Source of the DNA: JAWKTM01 sp041399085
Lineage (GTDB): Bacteria > Planctomycetota > Planctomycetia > Pirellulales > Pirellulaceae
Length of the DNA stretch: 64,000 nt
Assembly (NCBI GenBank): GCA_041399085.1
Contig: JAWKTM010000027.1
Location: forward strand, 27,625-91,624
Direction: 5' to 3'
Shown piece by piece: positions 37,501 through 47,214 of this stretch. The notes under the pieces were generated by a model that made no database searches, was not told the origin of the DNA, and worked only from the letters and a program-made list of their open reading frames with translations. Every line of letters starts with the position of its first letter. Positions within the stretch are counted from its first letter, which is position 1. Position numbers and translations under genes: made by a program.

Positions 37501-39476
37501 TTAAACACGCGAACTGTCGTTGTGTTGGTTGTTACGCAACCACGCAATGACGCCGCCGGACTCTAGCACGGACAGTTGCCGAGGAGACAGTCGGTGTCGC
37601 ACCCGAACCGAACCGCCGTTCACTTCTATTGAAAGTGAGTGCCCACTTCGAAGTTGCTGTCTGGCGTCATGGATGTTAATTCGGTCCTGCTGTTGAATTG
37701 CGTCATAGTCATCGCAATTTGCGAACTCTAGGGGAAGCACGCCAAAGCTAATGAGGTTCTGCCAGTGAATTCGGGCAAAGGACTTGGCCAACACCATTCT
37801 CAGTCCTAAGAAACGCGGAGCTAACGCGGCGTGCTCGCGACTGGATCCTTGCCCATAATTATCGCCAGCCACGATACAATGCCCGTCTCCCGTTCGACAA
37901 TCTTTGGCACGTTGAACATACTGGCTGTCCAGATTCTCGAACACGAACTCCGCAATCTTGGGTATGTTGCTTCGGTAGGGGAGTACCCGCGAGCCAGCGG
38001 GCATGATCTCATCGGTCGAGATGTCATCGCCCAGTTGCAATTGAACCGCAAGACAAACGTCGTCGGGCAGTGCTTCCATTTCGGGCAATGACTGGATATT
38101 TGGTCCCTTCACCAGAGGCGGTCGCTGATGCGTGTTCCCACTCGTCGGCGCCTGCCACATTGTGTGATTTAGTCGCGGTTGATTCGGATCGGCGACTCGT
38201 GGCGCTGGTCGGTCAAGAGCGCGTGGGTCGGTGATTTGCCCATACAAGGCGGAGGCAGCCGCGGTTTCTGGACTGACAAGGCACACCTTGTCTTCGGTCG
38301 TACCAGAGCGGCCGGGAAAATTGCGAGGAACCGTGCGAAGGCTAATCTGCTCCGAAGCAGGCGCCTGTCCCATCCCAATGCAACCGTTGCAGCCTGCCTG
38401 ATGCAGACGAGCACCCGCGTGTAGCAAGGTGTTGATATGTCCGGAAGCGACTAAATTCTCCAGAATCTGTCGTGACGTTGGATTGATGTCGAACGAAACA
38501 CGTGGATGGACGGACTTGTCTCGAACGATCTCGGCCGCGACCGCGAAGTCACGAAAGGCAGGATTCGCCGACGAGCCAATATAGGATTGGTAGATGGGCT
38601 CTCCAGCCACTTCGCTTACGCGTCGCACATTTCCGGGACTGGAGGGAAGCGCGATTAGCGGTTCGAGAGAGCTGAGATCGATCGAATCCGTCTCGTCGTA
38701 GTCGGCATCGTCATCGGCATTCAACGCTCCAATCCTCCTCACGCTGCTGAGAACGAAGAAACTGGACGCGTCGTATCGTCGGATGGGAAGACGCTGGTCG
38801 TGGCTCCTAGTTCCGCTCCCATATTGGCGATGACGTGTCGATCCATCGCCGACAGGGATCTGAGTCCGGGACCGTGATACTCGATGATTCGGCCCGTCCC
38901 GCCATCCACACCGTGTCGACGCAACATTTCGAGAATTACATCCTTCGCACTGACCCATTCAGGCAGTTCTCCAGTTACATGCACACCCATGATCTTCGGC
39001 ATTTGCACATAAAATGGGTGTCCTGCCATGGCGAGCGCTACTTCAATGCCACCGGCCCCCATTGCCAACATGCCGATGGCGCCGGCGGCACACGTATGAC
39101 TATCGGAACCTAACAGCGACTTGCCGGGCTTGCCGAAACGCTCCTGGTGCAGCGGATGGCTTACGCCGTTGCCGGGGCGACTGTACCAAATGCCGAAGCG
39201 ACGGCATGCGCTCTCCAGAAACAAGTGGTCGTCGGCGTTCTTATGGTCTTGCTGCAACAGGTTGTGATCCACGTACTGCGCCGACACCTCGGTTCGTACG
39301 CGGTCAAGGCCCATCGCTTCCAGTTCCAGCATCACCAGAGTGCCCGTCGCATCCTGAGTGAGCGTCTGGTCGATCCGCAGGGCAATCTCCTCTCCCGGTG
39401 TCATTGTTCCTTCGACCAGATGGGAAGCAATCAGTTTCTGAGCGAGGTTCCGGGGACCTTCTCCAGCGTGACTCAT
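37501..39476 (-). CDS. acn: Aconitate hydratase, Aquifex-type (one frameshift)
   Basis: The N-terminal part (39476 to about 38750) has NLAQKLIASHLVEGTMTPGEEIALRIDQTLTQDATGTLVMLELEAMG and the first cluster cysteine in LLGSDSHTCAAG. After a frameshift near 38755 the protein continues NADDDADYDETDSIDLSSLEPLIALPSSPGNV, then the other two 4Fe-4S cysteines in HQAGCNGCIGMG. The swivel domain has PAGSRVLPYRSN and DNYGQGSSREHAAL (catalytic Ser-Arg). Repaired length is about 650 aa. It interconverts citrate and isocitrate. It is the last gene of a leftward set behind sucB (49-bp gap). As a core TCA enzyme, its single frameshift is more likely an error in the consensus. Confidence 0.9.
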
Positions 39477-39525
39477 GACAGTACCTTTCTCGGACTCGAG
39501 ACCATTGACTGGCGGCTAATTAAGA

Positions 39526-40929
39526 TTAGACATCCAGCAATAGGCGAGCGGGATCTTCTATCAACTCTTTGATATGGCGCAAGAAACCAACCGCCTCTCG
39601 GCCGTCGACGATGCGATGATCGTACGTTAAGGCAACATACATCATCGGCCGAATTACCACTTGACCTTCGCGGGCCACGGGACGCTCTTGAATGGCGTGC
39701 AGCCCCAATACGCCGCTTTGTGGCGGATTGACGATTGGCGTGGAAAGTAACGATCCGTAGACGCCGCCGTTGCTGACGGTGAATGTGCCACCTTGAAGCT
39801 CCGCCGGCTTGAGCGAATTGGATTGAGCACGTTGCGCGAAATCGGCAATCGAGTTTTCTATGCCGGCAAATGACAGTCGCTCGGCATTTCGAATCACTGG
39901 TACCACGAGACCTTTGCCGCTGCCGATGGCTATCCCAATATCGTAATACCTACGATAAACGATGTCGTCGCCGCGAATCATCGCGTTTAGTTCCGGTGCG
40001 TGTCGCAGTGCTTCGATGAGTGCCTTCACGAAGAAGGACATGAAGCCGAGTTTGGCTTGATGGCGTTGCTGAAAGGCATCCCCGTGAGTGCGTCGCAAGT
40101 CGATGACGCGCGTCATATCGATTTCATTGAACGTTGTTAGCAACGCGGCCTGCTGCTGGGCCTTTACCAATCGTTCGGCGATTGTCCGCCGAATCCAACT
40201 CATTGGTTGAACATCTTCGAGATCCGCGCGATCCGGGTCGTGGGATGATGCGGGCTCATGTGATTGGTCTTGAGTCTGTGACTCCGCAACGGTGTGAGTC
40301 GTAAGCTCCGGCTCATGTTCGTCCTCGGACCGATGTGTCTCCGACTCTTGCTGCTTCACGTAATCCAGCACATCCTTCCTACGCAAACGCTTGCCTCGAA
40401 CAGGAACATCTTGAGCGCGTAAACCTTGCTGACGGAGTTCGCGCCGCGCGGAAGGAGTGACCGCGACTTCGTCGCCTTCACCGTCGCTTGCATCCTTGCC
40501 GGCGCTCCCTGGATCGGTATCTTCGTTCGCCTGTTCCCGTGCATCCGAAGTCGTCCGTTGGCCTAAGCCATCGCGTTGTTGAGGGGCTGGCGAGGATTCA
40601 TCGTCTTTTTTTCCCTTCTCGTCCGATTTCGGTCGCGACTGGGAGTTCTCTCCACTTGAGTTTTCACCATTCGCCACTGGTTCCGCGGAGGCTTTTTCAT
40701 CGATAACCGCCACCGCTTCACCCACTGCCGCTCGGTCGCCCTCTCGCTTAAGAATCTTGGTTATCACGCCCGTGGTTGGCGAGGGGAGGTCCAGCGAGGC
40801 TTTCTCGGTTTCGAGTTCAACCAATTCTTCGTCTTGCTCCACCCGATCCCCTTCTTGCTTGCGCCAGTGGGCAATCTGAACTTCTTGGATCGATTCGCCG
40901 ACTTCGGGGATTACCAATTCAGTGCTCAT
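39526..40929 (-). CDS. sucB: 2-oxoglutarate dehydrogenase E2, dihydrolipoyl succinyltransferase
   Basis: Protein of 467 aa. The lipoyl domain at 1-80 carries lipoyl-lysine Lys43 in ELETEKASLDLP. A long Glu/Asp/Ser/Gln-rich linker follows. The E3-binding domain TPSARRELRQQGLRAQDVPVRGKRLRRKDVLDYV is followed by a second acidic linker. The catalytic domain runs from PMSWIRRTIAERLVKAQQQAALLTTFNEIDM to ALTYDHRIVDGREAVGFLRHIKELIEDPARLLLDV (active-site His/Asp in DHRxxDG). It transfers succinyl from lipoamide to CoA. It sits 44 bp downstream of sucA. The linkers are longer and more acidic than in enterobacterial SucB. Confidence 0.94.
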   Translation of the reverse strand: MSTELVIPEVGESIQEVQIAHWRKQEGDRVEQDEELVELETEKASLDLPSPTTGVITKILKREGDRAAVGEAVAVIDEKASAEPVANGENSSGENSQSRPKSDEKGKKDDESSPAPQQRDGLGQRTTSDAREQANEDTDPGSAGKDASDGEGDEVAVTPSARRELRQQGLRAQDVPVRGKRLRRKDVLDYVKQQESETHRSEDEHEPELTTHTVAESQTQDQSHEPASSHDPDRADLEDVQPMSWIRRTIAERLVKAQQQAALLTTFNEIDMTRVIDLRRTHGDAFQQRHQAKLGFMSFFVKALIEALRHAPELNAMIRGDDIVYRRYYDIGIAIGSGKGLVVPVIRNAERLSFAGIENSIADFAQRAQSNSLKPAELQGGTFTVSNGGVYGSLLSTPIVNPPQSGVLGLHAIQERPVAREGQVVIRPMMYVALTYDHRIVDGREAVGFLRHIKELIEDPARLLLDV

Positions 40930-40973
40930 GGGAGTGAATACTTTGTGAGAGTTAGGAACATCAGCGTAGTGCC

Positions 40974-43766
40974 CTATGCGAACGCGCGATCGAGCAACTC
41001 AGCTTGCTCCAGTTGGTGACTGGCCGACGATCCAGTGGCCGGACTGGCCGAGGGGTGGCGAGCGACCCAAGTCCAAGGGCGATCACCGGCCCAGCGATCA
41101 CCAAACCGCATTCGCCAATATGGTAGAGCTCCCATATTGGAAGGCTCCTCCTGGACCCACATAAGCTCCGCGTCCGGGTAAGGTTCGAGCATTTGACGTA
41201 GCTGTTCGTCGCTCAACGGATACAGTTGCTCGATTCGGAGTACCGCCACGTTGTCGGCCTCACCGTTATTCCGGCGATCACGCAAATCGACGCCGACTTT
41301 CCCGGAACACAATAAGACGCGGCGAACCTTTTTAGGCGAAAGGTCATCAGGCAAGTAATGCTGAAAGCGCCCCGATGTGAAGTCGACCCAGGGGGACTGC
41401 ATCTGGGAGTGTCGCAACAGACTCTTGGGAGTCATCACAATCAGCGGCTTTCGCCAACTTCGTTTGACTTGACGCCGCAGTAGATGAAAATACTGCGCTG
41501 GTGTTGATGGAATCGCAACTTGCCAGTTGTATTCCGTGGCCATTACCAAAAATCGTTCGAGTCGCGCGCTCGAATGTTCCGGACCTTGGCCTTCAAATCC
41601 GTGGGGCAAGAGCAATGTGAGCCCCGAAAGGCGCCGCCATTTGTCCTCGGCGCTTGCCAGAAATTGGTCGATAATCACTTGGGCGGCGTTGGCAAAATCG
41701 CCGTACTGTGCTTCCCATGCTACCAACGCATTCGGGCGATCCAGGCTATAACCATATTCAAACCCCGTCGCGGCGGCTTCGCTGAGGGGGCTGTTTATGA
41801 TCTCGACGGATTCTTGTTGGTCAGCAAGACCCGAGAAAATGAGATGTTCGTGCCCGTCCACCACATCGTGCAACACGGCATGTCGCTGGCTGAAGGTGCC
41901 GCGCTGCGTGTCCTGGCCGGCCAAACGTATTGGGTGGCCTTCCGCGGCCAGGGACGCCACGGCCATCGCTTCGGCCGCGGCCCAATCCACCGGTTCTTGG
42001 CCATCCGCCATGCGGTGGCGTCGTTGCATGCCGCGCGTTAGCTTTCGATGGGGATGAAAGTCATCGGGCGGTGTGGCTAGCCGGTTTAGCAGGCGTGAAA
42101 GGGTTTCGCCGTCGACTGCTGTTTCTACCGCATCATCATCGGAGTTCGGGGAACCGCCGGTATAGCCTTTCCACACTCCCTGAGGTTCCGCGGAACTTGG
42201 CTCCGCATCCTCTCGCTGAACCTGGTCAAATTCGGCTCGCAGTCGTTTGCGGCGACTGCGAGCAATCTCATCCGCCTCCTCGCGCGTAAGATCCCCTTTT
42301 TCCAACAGGTGGTCCAAATACACATCGCGAACCGAACGTCTGTGTTCGATCGCCTGATACATGATCGGTTGAGTGAAGCTCGGCTCGTCTACTTCGTTAT
42401 GGCCCCAACGGCGATAGGCCAGCATGTCGACAACCACGTCGCGCTGGAACGTGGCGCGAAATTCCATGGCGATATCTATCACTTGAGCCACGGCATCGGG
42501 ATGCTCGCCGTTGACATGAAAGATCGGTGTTTGCAGCATTCTGGCCACGTCCGTGGCGTACCGTGTCGAACGACCTTGGGCCGGCGACGTTGTAAACCCC
42601 ACTTGATTGTTGACGATGATGTGCAGAGCGCCGCCAACTTGGTAGGCCGGCAACTCGCTGAGGTTGAGAGTTTCGGCCACGATCCCTTCGCCCGCGAAGG
42701 AAGCGTCTCCGTGGATTAGCAGCGCTAGTCCGTTGCAGCGCTGGCGATCGTGGCTTCGGTCCTGTTTGGCTCGCAGGCGACCGAGAGCAACAGGGTTCAC
42801 GAACTCCAAATGACTCGGGTTAAAACACATGGACAGATGCACTTGGCGGCCGTTGACTGCCTGCCAATCACCGCTGAAGCCAAGGTGATACTTCACATCG
42901 CCGCTGCCACGATGGGCCTCGGGGCGTCGATCCTCAAACTCAAAGAAGATCTCGCGAGGCTGCTTGCCGATGATATTCGTCAGAACGTTAAGGCGCCCTC
43001 GATGTGCCATGCCCATCACAATCTCTTCGATGCCTTGGCCGGCGGCCTTCTCGATCGCCAAATCAAGGAGCGGTATGAGACTCTCGGCTCCTTCCAATGA
43101 GAAGGTCTTCGCACCCACGTACTTTTTTCGAACGAAACGTTCAAACACAACGGCGTCGGTAAGACGGGCGAAGATGCGTCTCTGGTCCTTGGCCGATAAC
43201 TGACTGCGTCGAGCGGGATCTTCCCATCGTTCGAGCACCCAGCGTCGGACATCTCGGTCGTCGATATGCATGACCTGAATTCCAACGGGGCCGCAATACG
43301 CTTCTTTCAGGCGTTCAATGATTTCGGCGAGCGTTTGTGAGGCTGGGCCGGCCAAGCCAGCGGTCGAAAAGGTGCGACCCAAATCGGCCTCCGCAAGCCC
43401 GTGAGATTGCAGTTCCAGTTCGGGTACCTGCTCGGGCGCGCGTCCTAGCGGATCGAGCGCGGCAATCCGATGTCCCTGTTCTCGGTAGGCGCGAATCAGT
43501 TGATCGACTCGCTCCTGACGAACCGAATCCGAGGGAATCGTCGATGGCTGTCTGTTAGTCGACGGTGGGCCGCTGGCGGATAATGGTCGTTGCTGGTCGT
43601 CGAGCCATTGTTGCCACTCAGGGGCGAGCGCGGCGGAGTCTTGTCCGCGCAGTGCTAATAGCGACTCTAAATAGGCTACGTTCAGAGACGATAGCGCTGA
43701 GTCCATTGTCTGGTCGTTGCCGATATCATGTTGGGTGGACAGGGAAGTGGGGCGCGGGATACTCAC
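40974..43766 (-). CDS. sucA: 2-oxoglutarate dehydrogenase E1 component
   Basis: Protein of 930 aa, full length. The N-terminal segment SSLNVAYLESLLALRGQDSAALAPEWQQWLDDQQ is the family's E2-binding region; an ATG 20 codons in (43706) is another possible start. Thiamin-diphosphate domain: LIPLLDLAIEKAAGQGIEEIVMGMAHRGRLNVLTNIIGK, LIHGDASFAGEGIVAETLNLSELPAYQVGGALHIIVNNQVGFTT, VVDMLAYRRWGHNEVDEP. C-terminal domain: RGTFSQRHAVLHDVVDG, LLPHGFEGQGPEHSSARLERFL, LIVMTPKSLLRH. It decarboxylates 2-oxoglutarate and succinylates the E2 lipoyl group. Upstream of sucB and acn in one leftward run. The frame is clean. Confidence 0.95.
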   Translation of the reverse strand: MSIPRPTSLSTQHDIGNDQTMDSALSSLNVAYLESLLALRGQDSAALAPEWQQWLDDQQRPLSASGPPSTNRQPSTIPSDSVRQERVDQLIRAYREQGHRIAALDPLGRAPEQVPELELQSHGLAEADLGRTFSTAGLAGPASQTLAEIIERLKEAYCGPVGIQVMHIDDRDVRRWVLERWEDPARRSQLSAKDQRRIFARLTDAVVFERFVRKKYVGAKTFSLEGAESLIPLLDLAIEKAAGQGIEEIVMGMAHRGRLNVLTNIIGKQPREIFFEFEDRRPEAHRGSGDVKYHLGFSGDWQAVNGRQVHLSMCFNPSHLEFVNPVALGRLRAKQDRSHDRQRCNGLALLIHGDASFAGEGIVAETLNLSELPAYQVGGALHIIVNNQVGFTTSPAQGRSTRYATDVARMLQTPIFHVNGEHPDAVAQVIDIAMEFRATFQRDVVVDMLAYRRWGHNEVDEPSFTQPIMYQAIEHRRSVRDVYLDHLLEKGDLTREEADEIARSRRKRLRAEFDQVQREDAEPSSAEPQGVWKGYTGGSPNSDDDAVETAVDGETLSRLLNRLATPPDDFHPHRKLTRGMQRRHRMADGQEPVDWAAAEAMAVASLAAEGHPIRLAGQDTQRGTFSQRHAVLHDVVDGHEHLIFSGLADQQESVEIINSPLSEAAATGFEYGYSLDRPNALVAWEAQYGDFANAAQVIIDQFLASAEDKWRRLSGLTLLLPHGFEGQGPEHSSARLERFLVMATEYNWQVAIPSTPAQYFHLLRRQVKRSWRKPLIVMTPKSLLRHSQMQSPWVDFTSGRFQHYLPDDLSPKKVRRVLLCSGKVGVDLRDRRNNGEADNVAVLRIEQLYPLSDEQLRQMLEPYPDAELMWVQEEPSNMGALPYWRMRFGDRWAGDRPWTWVARHPSASPATGSSASHQLEQAELLDRAFA

Positions 43767-43826
43767 GTTCGCGGATCGTTGGTTCGAGCTGGGGCGGATT
43801 CAGAAAAAGGTCAGCTTGAAAAGCGG

Positions 43827-45050
43827 CTATTCATGCCGAAGCTCTTGGGGAAGCGGCAGATGATTGGTCTCATACCACTGCTTCGGATCTCGCCTGAGAT
43901 GCTCGATCATCACGGGCAACGTCGATCGCAGGGTATGCCGTGGATACCATCGAAGCTGGTCACTGGCGCGTCGTAAATCCACGGGATAATTCTGATCGGC
44001 GAGATCAATCATCCAGGGACGAATAAACGGCGCGTCGTCGTCGCCACTTGCGAGCTTCTCTTTCGTCCACGCACCGGCCTTCGCCATGACCTTCGGAATC
44101 CGGATCGTAGGCCACTGCTTTCCATGAAGGAGCTCGCCAATCGAGTCTTGAAGCTCTTCGTAACTCATCACATCTTCTTCGCCGATAACGAGTATCTCAC
44201 GCGGCGGCAATTCAGCGCGACGTTCCACCGCGGCTCGCAAGCATTCGGTTAGATCATCGAGATGGATGAACGACTGCCCGTGCGTCTTGTCGCCGGGAAA
44301 GAAGTAGCTTTCGAGCTCTTTCTCATGGATCCGCTTGATCTGTTGAGTGATCGGCGGCGAATGTCCTTGGTCGTCGTAAACTCCGGCGATGCGCAGAATC
44401 AATGTGGGAATCTTATGGCGTTCCTCCTTAATGACAGCTTCCGCGGCCAATTTCGACTTTGGATAATCCCATTCCGCTTCGGTGGGCGAAAAAGCCGTCA
44501 CCGGATGACCTTCTTCCGACGAACGTTGAACCAGCAGCGTACTGGAGAATATGAATTGGTCGACGCGAAATGCTTGCAAAGCACGCAGCATGCGCCGCGT
44601 GCCTTCAACCGTGAGGTCATGATACAAAGAACTTGGCGCGCCGGAAAAATCATAATAGGCCGCCAGGTGAATTACACTTGCAATCGAATCACCATGTTCG
44701 TCACGTATCCGCGCCATCACCGAGTCCACACTGTCCTGCTCGGTCAGATCGAGTTCGTACCAATGAACATCCATGTGGCTCGATTCCGGCGGCTTTAGAT
44801 CTAATCCGACCACCGTGTGGTCGGGCGTCAGGCGCTGCACGATCTTCGATCCGATTAAGCCAGCCGCGCCAGTGACGAGCACAACTGGCTTTTTCGCCGT
44901 TGTATCGAGTACACGCTGTGGCTGAGTTTGAGCGGAATCGCTGGGAGAAGCCGTGGCATCATTCGGTGACCTGTCGGTCGCCGGCCTATCGGCGTCATGA
45001 GATGAGAGGACGTTCGTATTCGAATCGGAAGGCAATGTGGTGCTTGGCAT
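43827..45050 (-). CDS. NAD(P)-dependent sugar-epimerase-like (extended SDR) protein
   Basis: Protein of 407 aa. The first 50 residues are Ser/Thr/Asp-rich and probably disordered. The Rossmann domain follows: PVVLVTGAAGLIGSKIVQRL (GxxGxxG), VVGLDLKPPE, and VIHLAAYYDFSGAP. Catalytic Ser/Thr and Tyr-x3-Lys lie in FSSTLLVQ and EWDYPKSKLAAE. C-terminal: RIAGVYDDQGHSPPITQQI and HLDDLTECLRAAVE. Extended SDRs of this kind act on nucleotide sugars or other hydroxyl substrates. It lies 60 bp upstream of sucA in the same orientation and could be co-transcribed with the TCA genes, a pairing with no obvious metabolic logic. Confidence 0.87.
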   Translation of the reverse strand: MPSTTLPSDSNTNVLSSHDADRPATDRSPNDATASPSDSAQTQPQRVLDTTAKKPVVLVTGAAGLIGSKIVQRLTPDHTVVGLDLKPPESSHMDVHWYELDLTEQDSVDSVMARIRDEHGDSIASVIHLAAYYDFSGAPSSLYHDLTVEGTRRMLRALQAFRVDQFIFSSTLLVQRSSEEGHPVTAFSPTEAEWDYPKSKLAAEAVIKEERHKIPTLILRIAGVYDDQGHSPPITQQIKRIHEKELESYFFPGDKTHGQSFIHLDDLTECLRAAVERRAELPPREILVIGEEDVMSYEELQDSIGELLHGKQWPTIRIPKVMAKAGAWTKEKLASGDDDAPFIRPWMIDLADQNYPVDLRRASDQLRWYPRHTLRSTLPVMIEHLRRDPKQWYETNHLPLPQELRHE

Positions 45051-45168
45051 GAGATAGTTGGTCAGGTTGGCGGCTAAGACAGATAGTCAAGTCTCGATGC
45101 CGTCCGAAATGACGCAACTGGTATGCCAACGCGCCGGGCGATGCTAACAAGGCGGGAGCGGTAATGGA

Positions 45169-46572
45169 TTAGTATCGCACGGTAAATCCAGCCGCGAAGG
45201 AATCGGCGTAGGAGGAGATTTTGATGTTGCTGCCGGGAATCGCGCCGCCAGGTGTGAGAATGGGGCCGGAAATGCTGTTCTCGAACGAGTGGTAATAGGC
45301 GAACGAGAAGGCGACGGCTGGTCCCAAATCCAAGGTGGCTCCGACCGATGCGATTTGCTGAAAGAATGCCGGGGCCGCGACATTGAACGACGTGCGGCTG
45401 TCGGGAATGGGATTTTGGGTATAGAAGTATCCGGCGCGCAAAGCCAACATCTCTGTCGGGCGAAACTGCACGCCCGTCGAAACGGAGAGCACGCTCCGCC
45501 AGCCGATTCCGCGAGCGGAGCCGTCCGGCGCGAAGCCGGTTTGCTTGAAGCCATCGGTATTGGCGTAGTCGGTCCAACGCATGTCGATGGCGACAAGCCA
45601 ACCGGGCAGACCTTCGTAAGCCACGCCGGCCGAGGCGATCAACGGCAAATCGGCGTCCACGGTCAGCGTTCGCGGCAATCCATTCTCATCGGCGGAATTG
45701 AACGTGAAGCGTTCGAACCACTGCGGGCTTTTCACCGAGACGCCCGCGTTTACTCCCAAGTCGGTTGTCAGAAAGAATCCCGCCTGAGCGCCAAATCCCC
45801 AGTGCAGCCGCGAGTTCGTCCCGCCGGGAAACGTGGCGAAGCCGTCGCCGTTCGCGTCATCCGGCGCGGCCAGCGTCAGCGGATTCAATTGCAGGTCGGC
45901 CGTCGAGAACGTCGGAGCGATGCCGAACGACAGGTTCTCGCTAATTTGAAACGCCACGGTCGGAGCCATCTGAAACAGCGCCAGACGCGAATAAGTTGCC
46001 CCCGTTCCGAATCCGTTGGGGGGCGCCGGCGATACGATGGGGTTGGTCGGCGTGGCGGGAAAGTTGGTGAACAAGCCGCCGATCGTGTACATGCCGAATC
46101 CCAGCGTCCAAATGCGGTCTTCCGGTGAATACACCAAGGCGTTGCTGAATAGCGGAAAGACACCGGCGTCGCTGCGAGTGGCGTCGGATAACGTCACGGG
46201 CGGCGCGCCGGGACCGAGCGCGTCGGCTGGCAGCGTCGAAGCGACGCGTGTCTCGGTAATTGGCAGCTCGAACGCCAAGTCGGCGGAACTGCGTATGCGA
46301 GTCAACGTCGCTGGATTCCAGTGAATCGCACTGATTCCGTCGATCGGCGCCGCGACCGCCGCGCCGCCCATGCCGCGATTCACGGGGCCAATTCCTGGCG
46401 AAAATACGCCTTGGCCGACTGCCGAACGCTCCGGTGCGCAGATCAGGGTTGCCAGCACGGCAAGCAAGCCGAACACTCGACGCCCCGCCGAAATACGCCG
46501 CGCCGCGACACGCCGCGCCGACTTATGCCAAACCACCCGACGATCGTTCACCAAGTTCGATGAATGTGCCAT
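45169..46572 (-). CDS. FadL/OMPP1-family outer-membrane transport protein
   Basis: Protein of 467 aa. The N-terminal signal (FGLLAVLATLICAPERSAVGQ) follows an Arg-rich stretch. The mature start GVFSPGIGPVNRGMGGAAVAAPIDGISAIHWNPATLTRI is the FadL hatch/N-terminal plug pattern (GxAxVAxxDDxxAxxxNPAxL). Alternating beta strands follow, ending with an aromatic C-terminus (FAAGFTVRY) as needed for BAM insertion. The family moves long-chain fatty acids and other hydrophobic molecules across the outer membrane. It stands alone, upstream of the epimerase by about 120 bp in the same orientation. Confidence 0.9.
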   Translation of the reverse strand: MAHSSNLVNDRRVVWHKSARRVAARRISAGRRVFGLLAVLATLICAPERSAVGQGVFSPGIGPVNRGMGGAAVAAPIDGISAIHWNPATLTRIRSSADLAFELPITETRVASTLPADALGPGAPPVTLSDATRSDAGVFPLFSNALVYSPEDRIWTLGFGMYTIGGLFTNFPATPTNPIVSPAPPNGFGTGATYSRLALFQMAPTVAFQISENLSFGIAPTFSTADLQLNPLTLAAPDDANGDGFATFPGGTNSRLHWGFGAQAGFFLTTDLGVNAGVSVKSPQWFERFTFNSADENGLPRTLTVDADLPLIASAGVAYEGLPGWLVAIDMRWTDYANTDGFKQTGFAPDGSARGIGWRSVLSVSTGVQFRPTEMLALRAGYFYTQNPIPDSRTSFNVAAPAFFQQIASVGATLDLGPAVAFSFAYYHSFENSISGPILTPGGAIPGSNIKISSYADSFAAGFTVRY

Positions 46573-46952
46573 GTTTGTCCGCTAGCTAGAGCATCGACAC
46601 GAATCTTCGCGCGAGTTTGCCGATTATGCCGCATGTATCGGCCGGCAAGATTCTTCGATTCCACCGTAATTGCGAAAACGAGTGAACTTCGCACCAAAGG
46701 CGGGGACGGATATCGCGACAGGCAAGCTCGGTTGCGAAATAAGAGGCGTCTGCAAATTTTGGCCGAACGGGGCGAGACGTCCGGTGCCGCGATACTGAAG
46801 GACTCGCGCCCCACCGCTACAAGCGATTCGGTGACTTGTCTGCGAGCAGCCGCACTTGCGCGGGACGAGACAACGCCACTTCGATCGCGCACAATAGGGA
46901 ACCGACAGAGTTTGAGTTGTTTTCCGAACCCAAGCCGCAACGGAGTCTCCGC
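46573..46952. promoter_or_regulatory. Divergent intergenic region, FadL and small membrane protein
   Basis: 380 bp with promoters expected in both directions. Long frames exist on both strands, but none has family-like sequence. An ACGGAG lies about 10 bp before the ATG at 46953. Confidence 0.35.
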
Positions 46953-47201
46953 ATGCCATTGATCCCGACCAAGAATCCTGCCGCGCTGATTGGCTATTAC
47001 CTGGGCATTGCCTGCTTGATCCCGTTGTTAGGATTCCTGTTGTCGTTGCCGGCGTTTATCTGTGGGATTATTGGCATCGTGAAAGCCAAATCCACGCCAC
47101 AAGTCGGCGGCATGGGCCATGCGATCGCCGCGATTGTGCTGTCGATCGTCGGTCCCTCGTTGTGGGTTGGTTTGCTTGTGCTCATGTCGATGATGGGATA
47201 G
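46953..47201 (+). CDS. Small DUF4190-like membrane protein
   Basis: Protein of 82 aa from ATG 46953 (MPLIPTKNPAALIGYYLGIACLIPLLGFLLSLPAFICGIIGIVKAK). It has two or three membrane spans with the central hydrophobic hairpin, then VGGMGHAIAAIVLSIVGPSLWVGLLVLMSMMG. The YYLGI...GF..SLPAFICGI.G..KA layout is that of DUF4190 proteins, which often sit next to zinc-ribbon or TPR envelope genes. Role unknown. The stop is 14 bp before the large TPR gene, so the two are probably one operon. Confidence 0.8.
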   Translation: MPLIPTKNPAALIGYYLGIACLIPLLGFLLSLPAFICGIIGIVKAKSTPQVGGMGHAIAAIVLSIVGPSLWVGLLVLMSMMG

Positions 47202-47214
47202 CGGGCGGCAGATA

